Origin: Clostridium sp. CAG:967
GTDB taxonomy: Bacteria > Cyanobacteriota > Vampirovibrionia > Gastranaerophilales > Gastranaerophilaceae
Direction: 5' to 3'
Length of the DNA stretch: 64,000 nt
NCBI GenBank assembly: GCA_000433095.1
Contig: HF991454.1
Coordinates: 1-64,000, forward strand
A program made the position numbers and the translations under genes. Every line of letters begins with the position of its first letter. The first letter of the stretch is position 1. The notes below the pieces were generated by a model. It worked only from the letters and a program-made list of their open reading frames with translations, was not told where the DNA came from and did no database searches. Below, in pieces: positions 26,287-35,005 of the stretch.

Positions 26287-26940
26287 ATGTTTAAAATACT
26301 TGCACGGGGCATAAGAAAAGTAAAAGAAGACATTCAGGTAATCTATGACAAAGACCCGGCTGCCGATAATATTTTGGAAGTCATTCTTTGTTATCCGGGA
26401 TTGCATGCACTTATAGCCTACAGATTTGCACACAGGCTTTATAAGTGGCATATACCTTTAATCCCGAGAATTATATCTTACATAACAAGAATAATAACAG
26501 GTATAGAAATTCACCCTGCAGCAAAAATCGGCAGAAGATTTTTCATTGACCACGGTGAAGGAGTTGTAATAGGCGCAACCACAGTAATAGGCGACGATGT
26601 TCTGATATACCAGCAGGTTACACTGGGCGGAACAGGAAAAGAGCACGGCAAACGCCACCCGACACTGGGACATGGAGTAATTGTGGGTGCAGGAGCAAAA
26701 GTTCTTGGCAACATAACCCTTGGTGACTATGTGCGTGTAGGAGCCGGCTCGGTTGTGGTTGAAGATGTTCCCGAGTATTCTACAGTTGTAGGTATTCCGG
26801 GCAGAGTTGTACACAGAAAAATTAAAGACCAAAACGGAGTTCTGATGCACAACAGAATACCTGATCCTATAAAATGCGAACTTAACCGACTTAAATATGA
26901 AGTTCAGGAATTAAAAGAAAAACTGGAAAAAAAAAGTTAA
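26287..26940 (+). CDS. cysE: serine O-acetyltransferase
   Basis: 217 aa, the short (EpsC/CysE) form. The N-terminal helical part (KEDIQVIYDKDPAADNILEV, YPGLHALIAYRFAHRLY) is followed by left-handed beta-helix hexapeptides. The catalytic region reads FIDHGEGVVIGATTVIGDD, YQQVTLGGTGKEHGKRHPTL, and GAGSVVVEDVPEYSTVVGIP closes the coil. It makes O-acetylserine from serine and acetyl-CoA, the first committed step to cysteine. It begins 6 bases after tyrS. No cysK lies nearby. Confidence 0.92.
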   Translation: MFKILARGIRKVKEDIQVIYDKDPAADNILEVILCYPGLHALIAYRFAHRLYKWHIPLIPRIISYITRIITGIEIHPAAKIGRRFFIDHGEGVVIGATTVIGDDVLIYQQVTLGGTGKEHGKRHPTLGHGVIVGAGAKVLGNITLGDYVRVGAGSVVVEDVPEYSTVVGIPGRVVHRKIKDQNGVLMHNRIPDPIKCELNRLKYEVQELKEKLEKKS

Positions 26941-26961
26941 ATCAATAGAGAGGATAAAAAC

Positions 26962-27168
26962 ATGTATCACGTTTACACAGAAAAAAATCATTCCGAATTT
27001 TCTAGAACCTTAATTACCGAAACAAAAGATTATGATATTGCAATAGAAAAAGCTGAAAAGGCTATTGAAGGTAAACCTGAATTAAGTTACATAATTGAGC
27101 AGACTGACGGAAGCATGAACAGCTACGGCGACTTAATCGCAACAGTTGTTGCAAGAAGCGACGAGTGA
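26962..27168 (+). CDS. 68-aa hypothetical protein
   Basis: Short acidic cytoplasmic protein starting MYHVYTEKNHSEFSRTLITE. It has no family I recognise, no signal peptide and no cysteine. AGAGGAT lies 8 bases before the ATG, and it begins 21 bases after cysE, so it is probably the third gene of the tyrS operon. Its last codons (ARSDE, then TGA) fall within the first of the 12-bp direct repeats that flank the structured element downstream, so the element abuts or has replaced the original 3' end. Confidence 0.65.
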   Translation: MYHVYTEKNHSEFSRTLITETKDYDIAIEKAEKAIEGKPELSYIIEQTDGSMNSYGDLIATVVARSDE

Positions 27169-27361
27169 GCTGAGCGGATTTGCGGACGGACAACGTCCGG
27201 ATAGCGAACGGATTGAGCCGTTTCGCCATACAGGCTAATAGGCGAAACTCCGTGAGCGAGAAGCAAATCCAAGACGGGCAGCAGGGATTTGTTGGCTTGC
27301 AACAGCAAGACAAGCAGGCAAAGACTAGACCCGTTAAATGCGAACGAGTAAGAAGCGACGA
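27153..27361. repeat. structured dispersed element copy C, flanked by 12-bp direct repeats
   Basis: The interval begins and ends with AAGAAGCGACGA (27153-27164 and 27350-27361). Inside, it starts GAGTGAGCTGAG and ends ACCCGTTAAATGCGAAC, the same termini as the copies at 36982 and 37194. It holds nested inverted repeats: CGGACG/CGTCCG (27184-27199), TTTCGCC/GGCGAAA (27220-27247), GGATTTGC/GCAAATCC (27176-27270) and CTTGC/GCAAG near 27300. GC is higher than in the neighbouring genes. There is no convincing coding capacity. It resembles a MITE or structured repeat. Confidence 0.7.
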
Positions 27362-28327
27362 TTAGTTTCTGAAATAGTGACTTGCATACTTATCATAAGC
27401 AATTTCATATTCATCAAAGCCTGTCGGCTTAATTAGAACTTTTGCGGGTTTATTATCTTCAAAAATTACTGTATGACTTTCTTTCAAAGTCTTATCTTTT
27501 GTTACTGCACGCATGCCGTCGACTTCAAAATTGCAATCATATATTTTTACTTCTTCAAGTCCGTTAGGACCAAATGTTGAATGAACTTTTTTATTATTTG
27601 CAATATCTTTTATACTTTCAGATAAGATTTTGTCATCATTTCCGTAAGTACGATATGAAGTTTTCATAATCTTGCCATTTTTAGATATTTTTTCGCTGAC
27701 GGCTTTTCCGTTTAGCAGAGGAATGTAAACAAAATTTGTAGTAATACCGTTATTAGCAGCTATCTCAATAATTCTACCCTGTCTGTCATACTTGTTATTA
27801 ATTATCTGATATCCGCCGTTGTTAAGAGTTTTCAAATCATAGATGACTTTTCCGTTTTTATCAACACGGGTATATGCAAGTAAATTATTATTTTTATCAT
27901 ATAAAACTTCTCTGTGAAGTTTTCCGTTTTTGTCATAATATCTTGAAACGTTCAAACCGTCTTGAAACGAATCTACACGTTTAGTGCCGTTTTTTGCGGC
28001 AGTAACGGTTTCACCTGTTTTAGGGAACTTAGGTGTATTTTTTTCAAGCGCTTTAACTGCTCTCAGCTCAGACGGTATAACTTCTGCTGTTTTCAGTTTT
28101 CTTCCTCTTAACCATAACAAAATTCCTGCCCCTGTAAGAATTGCACCTGCTCCTGCAAGCCAGAGCGCCAATCTTGTTTTATTCTTATTTGCTTTGTTTT
28201 TGTTTGAAAGTTCAACTGTATCCGAAGGCAACTCAAGCTTAGGCAAAACCACCGCAGGTTTTATTTCTGCTGGCTGCACATTTTGACTATTAACTCCTGG
28301 TATAGATGTAGTTACTTGTTGAACCAT
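27362..28327 (-). CDS. single-pass membrane protein with YD-repeat-like region
   Basis: 321 aa. Residues 1-50 are low-complexity (proline/valine, then KNKANKNK). One hydrophobic helix (LALWLAGAGAILTGAGILLW, about 52-72) is followed by a long exposed domain. That domain has degenerate YD/MORN-like beta units, for example YYDKNGKLHREVLYDKNNNL, RVDKNGKVIYD and NKYDRQGRIIEIAANNG. RHS/YD proteins bind sugars or form shells, but this one is far too short to be a toxin-delivering RHS protein. AAGGGAAA precedes the ATG. Its stop codon overlaps the end of the neighbouring structured element. Confidence 0.68.
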   Translation of the reverse strand: MVQQVTTSIPGVNSQNVQPAEIKPAVVLPKLELPSDTVELSNKNKANKNKTRLALWLAGAGAILTGAGILLWLRGRKLKTAEVIPSELRAVKALEKNTPKFPKTGETVTAAKNGTKRVDSFQDGLNVSRYYDKNGKLHREVLYDKNNNLLAYTRVDKNGKVIYDLKTLNNGGYQIINNKYDRQGRIIEIAANNGITTNFVYIPLLNGKAVSEKISKNGKIMKTSYRTYGNDDKILSESIKDIANNKKVHSTFGPNGLEEVKIYDCNFEVDGMRAVTKDKTLKESHTVIFEDNKPAKVLIKPTGFDEYEIAYDKYASHYFRN

Positions 28328-28431
28328 AATTTTCCCTTATCATAATAAAAACATAAAAAAATATAAATTTGCTAGATGTATAATAACATGTTTATTTATG
28401 TTAAAATTACCTTGTTAAATAAGGAGTAAAA

Positions 28432-29397
28432 ATGAAAGCTGTAGTATTTGATGAAGGATTAAAATTAGTAAACGATTACGAAAAACCTGTGCCGAAAAAA
28501 GGAGAAGCACTTGTTCGTGTAACTCTTGCAGGAATATGTAACACAGACTACGAAATAACAAAAGGCTATATGGGTTATAAAGGAATTTTAGGACATGAAG
28601 CCGTTGGAATTGTTGAAGAAATTAATGATGAAGACCAATCCCTTTTAGGCAAACGTGTTGTATCTGAAATAAGCTACGGATGTAAAGACCCGAACTGTTC
28701 ATACTGTGCAGAAAAAATGTACCGTCACTGCCCTGACAGGCATACATTAGGGATTTGGAGAAAAGACGGGTGTTTTGCACAATATTTTACAATGCCTTTA
28801 GAGGTTCTTTTTGAAGTTCCAGACAATGTAACCGACGAACAGGCTGTTTTTGTAGAACCGCTTGCAGCGGCATGCGAAATAACCGAGCAATTACATATTA
28901 AACCTTTTGAAAAAGTGATTGTGCTCGGCGACGGCAAACTCGGTTTGATTACGGCATTGACACTTAATGCTCAAAACTTTGATGTAACTCTTGTGGGCAA
29001 ACATCAAAATAAACTTGATATTGCAAAAGCCCAAGGGGTAAAAACTTCACTGCTGCAAGACTTTGCTATAGAAAAAAAATATGACGTTGTAGTTGAAGCT
29101 ACAGGTTCTGTTTCAGGTTTTGAAACTTCTTTGGCACTTACAAAGCCACGTGGCGTTCTTGTATTAAAAAGTACGGTTGCAGCATCAAAAGAATTCAATC
29201 TTGCTCCAATAGTAATTGATGAAATTACGGTTTTAGGCTCAAGATGCGGTCAGTTCCCTGCTGCATTAAGGCTTTTAAAATCAGAAAAAATAGACTTTAC
29301 ACCTCTGATTTCAGCAAGATATAAAGCCGATGATGCCATAGAAGCTTTTGAAAAAAATAAAGAAAAAGATGTTTTAAAAGTTTTATTAGAATTTTAA
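28432..29397 (+). CDS. zinc-dependent medium-chain alcohol dehydrogenase family protein
   Basis: 321 aa. GroES-like N-terminal domain with catalytic zinc ligands in LAGICNTDYEI and GILGHEAVGIV. Structural zinc cysteines are CKDPNCSYCAEKMYRHC. The Rossmann domain has VIVLGDGKLGLITAL and VVVEATGSVSGFETSL. It is NAD(P)-dependent; the substrate may be an alcohol, polyol or threonine-like compound and is not resolved. AAGGAG precedes the ATG; a terminator follows. Monocistronic. Confidence 0.87.
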   Translation: MKAVVFDEGLKLVNDYEKPVPKKGEALVRVTLAGICNTDYEITKGYMGYKGILGHEAVGIVEEINDEDQSLLGKRVVSEISYGCKDPNCSYCAEKMYRHCPDRHTLGIWRKDGCFAQYFTMPLEVLFEVPDNVTDEQAVFVEPLAAACEITEQLHIKPFEKVIVLGDGKLGLITALTLNAQNFDVTLVGKHQNKLDIAKAQGVKTSLLQDFAIEKKYDVVVEATGSVSGFETSLALTKPRGVLVLKSTVAASKEFNLAPIVIDEITVLGSRCGQFPAALRLLKSEKIDFTPLISARYKADDAIEAFEKNKEKDVLKVLLEF

Positions 29398-29399
29398 TT

Positions 29400-29429
29400 A
29401 AAAGACCGATTATAAATCGGTCTTTTTTT
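29400..29429. terminator. bidirectional intrinsic terminator
   Basis: AAAGACCGATT / AATCGGTCTTT stem with a run of seven T after it; it lies between the dehydrogenase and the convergent prepilin gene. Confidence 0.87.
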
Positions 29430-29432
29430 GTA

Positions 29433-30223
29433 TTAATAATTCATTTCCCAGCCGTCGTTTATAATTTTCCCGAGACATCCGAACCAGCCAGTGGTTTCAT
29501 TGTTAATGCACCACTTTGTAAATGCTTCTTCACGTTGTGCAGCCGTAAACGGAGGTAATGATGCATCTATATAATCATCGACAACTCCATTATTATATAT
29601 TACAAAAGCAAACGTATCACGTCCGATTATATTCGGACCTTTTTTGCCGTTAATATCCATGTTTATTTGTAGACCGTAGCTTGCAGGATAAAAGGCAATT
29701 GACATTCCATCCGCAAGAACATAATAGTTAAATATTTCAGATTCAAAAAGTCCTACCTTAGTTCCGTCGAGCTTCTTGTATTCCCCAACGGCAAAACAGT
29801 CAGTTCCGTCAGTACTGCAATCCTGAATAACTTTGAAGTAAGTTTTTACAAACACGTCAATATCAGCCTGTGTAGTTATTCCGGCTTCTTTTAAACTGAG
29901 AGCATTTCTATCTGTCAAAACTTGCAAAGCCGCTTGCGAGCACAGATTGTATACTTTATGAAGCTGGGTAACGTAAGATTTTTTTTGATGATTTTGAATT
30001 AAGGAAGGCACGGTCATTGCTGATACAACTCCGATAATTCCTAAAGTGACCAAAACTTCCGCCAAGGTAAACGCACAACGACGAATACCAAACGTATCCC
30101 CCTTCTTTTCGATACTCAATCGAAAAGCGGGGTCCCTGTGCGTAGCACCTCCGGCAAGCGTAAAACCCTTAATACAGGAGCTTAAACGGTTGCCCCCCCC
30201 CCAACCTGACTTAATCTTTTCAT
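29433..30223 (-). CDS. poly-G prepilin gene 2 (out of frame at ten G; putative phase-OFF)
   Basis: AAAGGAGCAATTT is followed by ATG at 30223-30221, then seven codons and ten G. At this length the frame reads GCA-ACC-GTT-TAA and stops. With 11 G it reads through GGGGNRLSSCIKGFTLAGG and a 31-residue insert into CAFTLAEVLVTLG and about 215 more residues, ending WFGCLGKIINDGWEMNY. The frame therefore contains two FTLA sites, one inside the leader cassette and one at the true prepilin helix. The body has the common MDINGKKGPNIIGRD block. Without slippage the only start for the prepilin frame is a TTG at 30119 with no ribosome site. Confidence 0.78.
30061..30192 (-). repeat. 132-bp 5' prepilin cassette, copy 1
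   Basis: Identical to 49080-49211 except for three bases, whereas the flanking prepilin sequences differ much more. It contains an inverted repeat CTTTTCGAT/ATCGAAAAG at 30105-30127. The first 41 bp (from GCCAAGG) also occur at 47882-47922 with one mismatch. Confidence 0.85.
30193..30202 (-). repeat. G10 homopolymer in prepilin leader
   Basis: Ten C on the plus strand, seven codons after the ATG at 30223; one more G would restore the frame. Confidence 0.9.
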
Positions 30224-30390
30224 AAATTGCTCCTTTCTATAATTTTTAATATTTATGTAAAACCCGATGTGACGGGTCCAGCGGCTACGCTGGTTATATA
30301 TCTAATTATAAACTATTCTTAAAACTTTTCAACCTTTACGTTTATTTAAAATATTTGCTTAAAACTTTTGTTTAAATTATCATTACTATT

Positions 30391-31527
30391 ATGGCAACGG
30401 AAGTTTTAGAAAAAAATACTGAGCAGCAATCAAAAGTAACTTTACTCGATAAATACATCTTAAGACAGGTTATTGAAATGTTTATCATGGGTGTGTGCGT
30501 ATTTACATCAATCATTTTTGCTTCCGATACATTCATTACTCTGATTAAACAAATTTCCTTATTCGGAATACCGTTTAATGTTGCATTAATGATGATTGTA
30601 TTGAATTTGCCGCAAGTTATTGTAATGACAATTCCTATGGGTGTTTTGCTCGCTACCGTTATGACACTCAACGGTTTGAGTTTGAAATCGGAAATCACTG
30701 TTATGAGAGCCTGCGGAATTGGCTTGAACAGAATTGCAAAACCTATTTTTATCTTCGCACTTGTAATGTCTGTGTGCAGTTTTATTATAAATGAAAGTAT
30801 TGTTCCTATAATGACTAAACAATCAAAAGATTTAGCGTTATGGGCTCTCGGACAAAAAAATATTCCAGAAGGTAAACAAAATTTCGTATTCAAAGAGCTT
30901 AACGACGGCGGAAGTATAAAAAGACTTTTCTATGTAGGATATTGCGAAAACAAAGTTCTGCATAATATTACGGTGCTTGATACTGCTAAAGAAGGAACAA
31001 TACAAATTCTTCAGGCAGACGAGGGCAAAACTTCTCCTGAGGGTTGGGATTTTGAAAAAGGTGCTGTTTACACAGTAGGAAATGACGGAAAAATCTTAAA
31101 CACAGCTCTGTTTGATAAATTTATCGTTAAATTCGGTCTTGATATGTCAAAAGAGTTAAACAAAAACGTTGCAAAAGAAATGAATTTTTCAAAACTAATT
31201 AATTACATTAATCATAACAAAATCAGCGATGAGCAGAAAAACATTATATATATTGAATTGTATGACAAACTTGCTCTGCCTCTGACTACAATTGCGCTTG
31301 TGCTAATCGGTGTGCCTCTGGCTATTACTCCGCCGAGGGTACGTTATAACAGAGGATTTTTATTCAGTATTCTGATTATTTTTGCATACTACCTCATAAG
31401 AGCATTATCAATATCTTTTGGTGAAGCAGGAACTTTACAACCGTTTCTGGCAGCGTGGATGCCGAATATTGTTCTTACATTAGTTGGTGTATTGTTATAT
31501 TACAAAAAAGTTTATACAATAGAGTAA
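30391..31527 (+). CDS. LptF/LptG-family LPS-export permease
   Basis: 378 aa. An N-terminal helix (LLDKYILRQVIEMFIMGVCV) is followed by two more membrane segments (PFNVALMMIVLNLPQVIVMT, PIFIFALVMSVCSFIINESI), a periplasmic beta-jellyroll-like domain (about 150-270) and three C-terminal helices (ALPLTTIALVLIGVPLAITP, FSILIIFAYYLIRAL). This is the YjgP/YjgQ topology. With LptB and LptC it forms the ABC extractor that passes LPS to the periplasmic bridge. LptF and LptG cannot be told apart here, and only one copy is in view. Presence implies an LPS outer membrane. Confidence 0.87.
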   Translation: MATEVLEKNTEQQSKVTLLDKYILRQVIEMFIMGVCVFTSIIFASDTFITLIKQISLFGIPFNVALMMIVLNLPQVIVMTIPMGVLLATVMTLNGLSLKSEITVMRACGIGLNRIAKPIFIFALVMSVCSFIINESIVPIMTKQSKDLALWALGQKNIPEGKQNFVFKELNDGGSIKRLFYVGYCENKVLHNITVLDTAKEGTIQILQADEGKTSPEGWDFEKGAVYTVGNDGKILNTALFDKFIVKFGLDMSKELNKNVAKEMNFSKLINYINHNKISDEQKNIIYIELYDKLALPLTTIALVLIGVPLAITPPRVRYNRGFLFSILIIFAYYLIRALSISFGEAGTLQPFLAAWMPNIVLTLVGVLLYYKKVYTIE

Positions 31528-31563
31528 CAAAAATTCTGCTTTACAAATTTTAGGACAATTGAA

Positions 31564-32136
31564 ATGAACCTTTTTCAAAATAATATAAAAAGATTAAACG
31601 ATTATGATTTGAATATTTTGAATGATAATTCATTCAAAGATTTGGATGATAAAACTTTGCAGCTGGAATGTTTGATAGCAGAAAAGGAAGAAGCACTTGA
31701 TGCTTTAAACATGAAAATTAAAGGTGCTGAATTAATAGGCAAACTTCTTGATGTAATGGATTTGAAAATTAAAGCCAAACAACTTGAGAACGAAATTGCA
31801 GACCTGAAGTGCGAATATTCAAAACGAAATCTTGCTGAAAGATTAACTGACACAATCACATCAAAAAGACCTAAGGCAAAACTCTCACCTATAAGAAGAT
31901 TAGCCCGTTTTGTTTCAAGAAAAATTATTGCAAGAATGTCTAAAAAAGTTAAATCCATAATGGATTTAGGCGACTCACTTGACACTTTGACAAGCATAAA
32001 TGAAAACGTTGATGAGCTTATTGCAATGAAAGTTCCTTACGGTGAAACAAAAGCTAATTACGAAAAATTAACAAACTATCTTTACCGTGCAAACAGAATT
32101 CATTCTCAGATAAACAAGAAAATGCAAAGATTGTAA
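31564..32136 (+). CDS. coiled-coil hypothetical protein
   Basis: 190 aa, cytoplasmic. Heptad-like helices at about 25-85 (QLECLIAEKEEALDALNMKI, KAKQLENEIADLKCEYSKRN) precede a basic stretch (SKRPKAKLSPIRRLARFVSR) and more helices. No family recognised. It starts 36 bases after the LptF/G-like gene, with AGGA before the ATG, and abuts the convergent membrane-protein gene without a gap. It may share the permease transcript; no functional link is evident. Confidence 0.65.
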   Translation: MNLFQNNIKRLNDYDLNILNDNSFKDLDDKTLQLECLIAEKEEALDALNMKIKGAELIGKLLDVMDLKIKAKQLENEIADLKCEYSKRNLAERLTDTITSKRPKAKLSPIRRLARFVSRKIIARMSKKVKSIMDLGDSLDTLTSINENVDELIAMKVPYGETKANYEKLTNYLYRANRIHSQINKKMQRL

Positions 32137-32775
32137 TTAGTCTTTAAATACTATTTTTGCAAGTTTTTCAAACGGTTTTAAAAACGGTATGTAAGTTGCA
32201 ATTATATCCAACCCGACTATTATGACAGGTATTGCAAGTCCGAACAATAAAATAGAGCTTATTAAAACCGAAAACAATAAATCTGCCCAGTAATCAGACT
32301 TTGCAAATGTGCTTACATAATCACGTAACTCATAAATTGTTAATTTATCTTCTTTTAAAAATATATTAAAATCTGAAACAGCTTCTTTATAATATCTATA
32401 TTCATCGTCAAAATTTTTATCAGCAGGATAGTATTCAAAATCGCTGCTTACATAAACAGGGAAAGTATCAACCTTTCCATGATTGTTATAATTTAAATAA
32501 AAATAATAATTATAACAATCATGAGTGCCTGTATTGTATCTTCTCGAATTTCTTTTTTGTCGAAGCCTTTCTTCCAAATTTGCATTGATTACAGTATTTA
32601 AAGGAATGCTTCTAAAAAACTCATGACCAAAAATATTTTGGTAAGTAGCAGTACAAATATATTTGTTTTTATTACATATAAAATTGGCTTTACCGGGATA
32701 TTCTTCATACCACATTATTAATATAGCAAAAATCAATGATACAATAATCGCAAAAAATATATAACCTTTTTTCAT
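32137..32775 (-). CDS. hypothetical membrane protein with two transmembrane segments
   Basis: 212 aa. An N-terminal helix (GYIFFAIIVSLIFAILIMWY) leads to an about 130-residue hydrophilic, tyrosine/asparagine-rich domain, then a long C-terminal hydrophobic segment (LLFSVLISSILLFGLAIPVI, extending further). The middle domain is predicted extracytoplasmic. No family recognised. Its stop abuts the stop of the convergent coiled-coil gene. Confidence 0.65.
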   Translation of the reverse strand: MKKGYIFFAIIVSLIFAILIMWYEEYPGKANFICNKNKYICTATYQNIFGHEFFRSIPLNTVINANLEERLRQKRNSRRYNTGTHDCYNYYFYLNYNNHGKVDTFPVYVSSDFEYYPADKNFDDEYRYYKEAVSDFNIFLKEDKLTIYELRDYVSTFAKSDYWADLLFSVLISSILLFGLAIPVIIVGLDIIATYIPFLKPFEKLAKIVFKD

Positions 32776-32956
32776 ACTCTAAACCTCTGTTTAAAAATAT
32801 ATCATACAACCGGAATTTTGCATAATACTTTTAATGTATTTATCTGACTTGCTAATGAGTTATTTTTATCATAATATTTATACATAAACACTCTTAGCAA
32901 GACTTAATAAATCCAAAAAAGATAATGCAGAGAGGATGAAAAAAGCTTAAGGAGAT

Positions 32957-34423
32957 ATGATGAACGAGATTTTAAAAAAATCAGCGGCAGAGCAAAGCAA
33001 AGCCCTTAAAAATAAAGAAATTTCAGCTGTAGAATTAACAAATGCAGCATTCTCAAGAATTGATGAACTTGATGAAAAACTCGGTGCATTCAATTCATTA
33101 ACAAAAGATATTGCATTAGATACTGCAAAAAAAGTTGACGAAAAAATAGCAAAAGGCGAAGAACTTCCGCTTCTTGCAGGCGTTCCTCTTGCATTAAAAG
33201 ATAATATGAATTTGAAAGGTTCTAAAACAACAGCTTCTTCTAAAATTTTGGAAAACTTTGTTTCGCCTTTCAATGCAACAATTACAGAAAAATTATTAGG
33301 CAACCTTATACCAATTGTTGGTAAAGCTAACCTTGATGAATTTGCAATGGGTTCTTCAAACGAAAACTCCGCATTCAAAAAGGTTCATAATCCGTGGGAT
33401 TTAAACAAAGTTCCGGGCGGTTCGTCAGGCGGTTCTGCGGCATCTGTTGCAGCTTGCGAAGCAACTTTAGCTTTAGGTTCCGATACAGGCGGGTCAATCA
33501 GACTTCCTGCATCATTCTGCGGTATTGTTGGTATGAAGCCGACTTATGGCAGAGTTTCAAGATACGGGCTTATTGCTTTCGCTTCATCTTTAGACCAAAT
33601 CGGTCCTTTTGCAAGAACAGTTGAAGATGCTGCTAATTTGTTAGAAGTCATTTCAGGTCACGATCCTAAAGATTCAACATCTTTAGATTTGCCTGTAGAA
33701 CATTATGCAGCAAATTTAAACAACGATATCAAAGGTATGAAAATCGGTGTTATAAAAGAACTTATGAGCGAAGGTTTGTCAGAAGACGTCGCAAAAGCTA
33801 TGCAAAATGCCATTGAAGATTATAAAAAATTAGGTGCTGAAATCGTTGAAATTTCATTACCAAATCTTAAACATTCTATAGGTATTTATTATATCTTAGC
33901 AACAGCCGAATGCTCTTCAAACCTTGCAAGATTTGACGGCGTAAAATACGGCTACAGAAACAGTACCGCAAAAAATCTTATGGAAATGTATACAAAAACA
34001 AGAGCAGAAGGTTTCGGAGCGGAAGTTAAACGTCGTATAATGCTTGGAACTTATGCATTATCATCAGGCTACTACGATGCATATTACAAAAAAGCTCAAC
34101 AGATGAGAGCTCTAGTTACTCAAGACTTTGTAGAAGCATTCAAAAAAGTTGATATTTTGATCTCACCGACCTGCCCTAACACAGCATTTGAACTCGGTGC
34201 CAAATCATCAGATCCTCTTGCAATGTATTTGACAGATATTGCAACAATCTCTGCAAACCTTGCAGGTATTCCGGGAATGAGCGTTCCTGCAGGATTTGAT
34301 AAAGACGGCATGCCAATCGGCTTGCAAATTCTTGCTCCTCAATTACAGGAAAGCAGATTGTTCAATGCGGCTCATAAATTTGAAAGAGCAAACGATTATT
34401 ATTTAAAATTAGCAAATATATAA
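32957..34423 (+). CDS. gatA: Asp-tRNA(Asn)/Glu-tRNA(Gln) amidotransferase subunit A
   Basis: 488 aa, full length. Amidase signature: general-base/relay Lys in GVPLALKDNMNL (near 79), Ser in GGSSGGSAASVA (near 153) and the nucleophile Ser in LGSDTGGSIRLPASF (near 178). GatA hydrolyses glutamine and passes ammonia to GatB, which amidates mischarged Glu-tRNA-Gln or Asp-tRNA-Asn. gatB and gatC are not in the window. TAAGGAG precedes two adjacent ATGs (32957 and 32960); either may be used. A terminator follows. Confidence 0.93.
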   Translation: MMNEILKKSAAEQSKALKNKEISAVELTNAAFSRIDELDEKLGAFNSLTKDIALDTAKKVDEKIAKGEELPLLAGVPLALKDNMNLKGSKTTASSKILENFVSPFNATITEKLLGNLIPIVGKANLDEFAMGSSNENSAFKKVHNPWDLNKVPGGSSGGSAASVAACEATLALGSDTGGSIRLPASFCGIVGMKPTYGRVSRYGLIAFASSLDQIGPFARTVEDAANLLEVISGHDPKDSTSLDLPVEHYAANLNNDIKGMKIGVIKELMSEGLSEDVAKAMQNAIEDYKKLGAEIVEISLPNLKHSIGIYYILATAECSSNLARFDGVKYGYRNSTAKNLMEMYTKTRAEGFGAEVKRRIMLGTYALSSGYYDAYYKKAQQMRALVTQDFVEAFKKVDILISPTCPNTAFELGAKSSDPLAMYLTDIATISANLAGIPGMSVPAGFDKDGMPIGLQILAPQLQESRLFNAAHKFERANDYYLKLANI

Positions 34424-34429
34424 AAATAT

Positions 34430-34460
34430 AAAAAGGACGGCTTTAAAAACCGTCCTTTTT
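34430..34460. terminator. bidirectional intrinsic terminator
   Basis: AAAAAGGACGG / CCGTCCTTTTT stem between gatA and the convergent 108-aa gene. Confidence 0.87.
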
Positions 34461-34462
34461 AT

Positions 34463-34789
34463 TTAATGTTTAATATCAAAAATACTCTTATTCATAGGAA
34501 TACCAGCAGGCGTATCAGCATTTTTGTTATTTTGAGTTTTTTCTTCATTTTTTATACGTGCTGCATCAGCTATTTGAGTTCGCATATTATCATCCTGTAT
34601 AGAATTTAAAAATGACTTACCCTCTTTTTTGGCAGCGAAAACTGATAAATCTTTGTCATTTAATGCCGCTAATCTTGATAAATCCACAGAATCTGATTTT
34701 TTATAATTTGTCTTTCCTGTCAAACGTCTGATCTTTGCCTGATCAAAATTCGGATCATACTGAAATAAATCTTTAACCGTAATTGCCAT
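34463..34789 (-). CDS. 108-aa hypothetical protein
   Basis: Small soluble basic/acidic mixed protein starting MAITVKDLFQYDPNFDQAKI, with a glutamine/asparagine/lysine-rich C-terminal third (NEEKTQNNKNADTPAG). No signal peptide, no membrane helix, no known family. AAAGGACGG lies before the ATG. The upstream 216 bp hold a short ATCCT tandem repeat and the terminator of the dnaK region. Confidence 0.6.
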   Translation of the reverse strand: MAITVKDLFQYDPNFDQAKIRRLTGKTNYKKSDSVDLSRLAALNDKDLSVFAAKKEGKSFLNSIQDDNMRTQIADAARIKNEEKTQNNKNADTPAGIPMNKSIFDIKH

Positions 34790-34867
34790 AATAACCGTCC
34801 TTTCCTTAAACTTCCTGACAGTTAAATAAAAAAAATTTTCCGGAAATTATTGCTATACGGGCATCGC

Positions 34868-34889
34868 ATCCTATCCTATCCTATCCTAT
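34868..34889. repeat. ATCCT pentanucleotide tandem repeat (4.4 units)
   Basis: Four consecutive ATCCT units plus AT in the non-coding gap between the 108-aa gene and the dnaK lid fragment. The last unit can pair with AGGAT a few bases on. No gene frame runs through it. Confidence 0.8.
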
Positions 34890-34946
34890 GAAGGATTATG
34901 ACAGGGTTTTAGCCATTTTGAAATTCATATTTACATTTCGTTACAT

Positions 34947-34987
34947 AAAAAAGACGGACTTGATGAAATCTCAAATCCGCCTTTTTG
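34947..34987 (-). terminator. probable terminator of dnaK transcript
   Basis: Imperfect stem AAAAAG-CGGA-TT / AA-TCCG-CTTTTT with a loop of about 10 bases, just beyond the lid-fragment stop. Confidence 0.6.
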
Positions 34988-35005
34988 GTGATTAGATTAA
35001 ATGAA

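Noticed and set aside
26458..26850. 130-codon minus-strand frame opposite cysE
   Set aside because: Cysteine/asparagine-rich mirror of the hexapeptide repeats of a certain cysE gene.
27062..27365. Several 60-80 codon frames in both directions at the structured element
   Set aside because: They arise from the GC-richer hairpin sequence; none has a start signal, and none is common to the copies at 37 kb.
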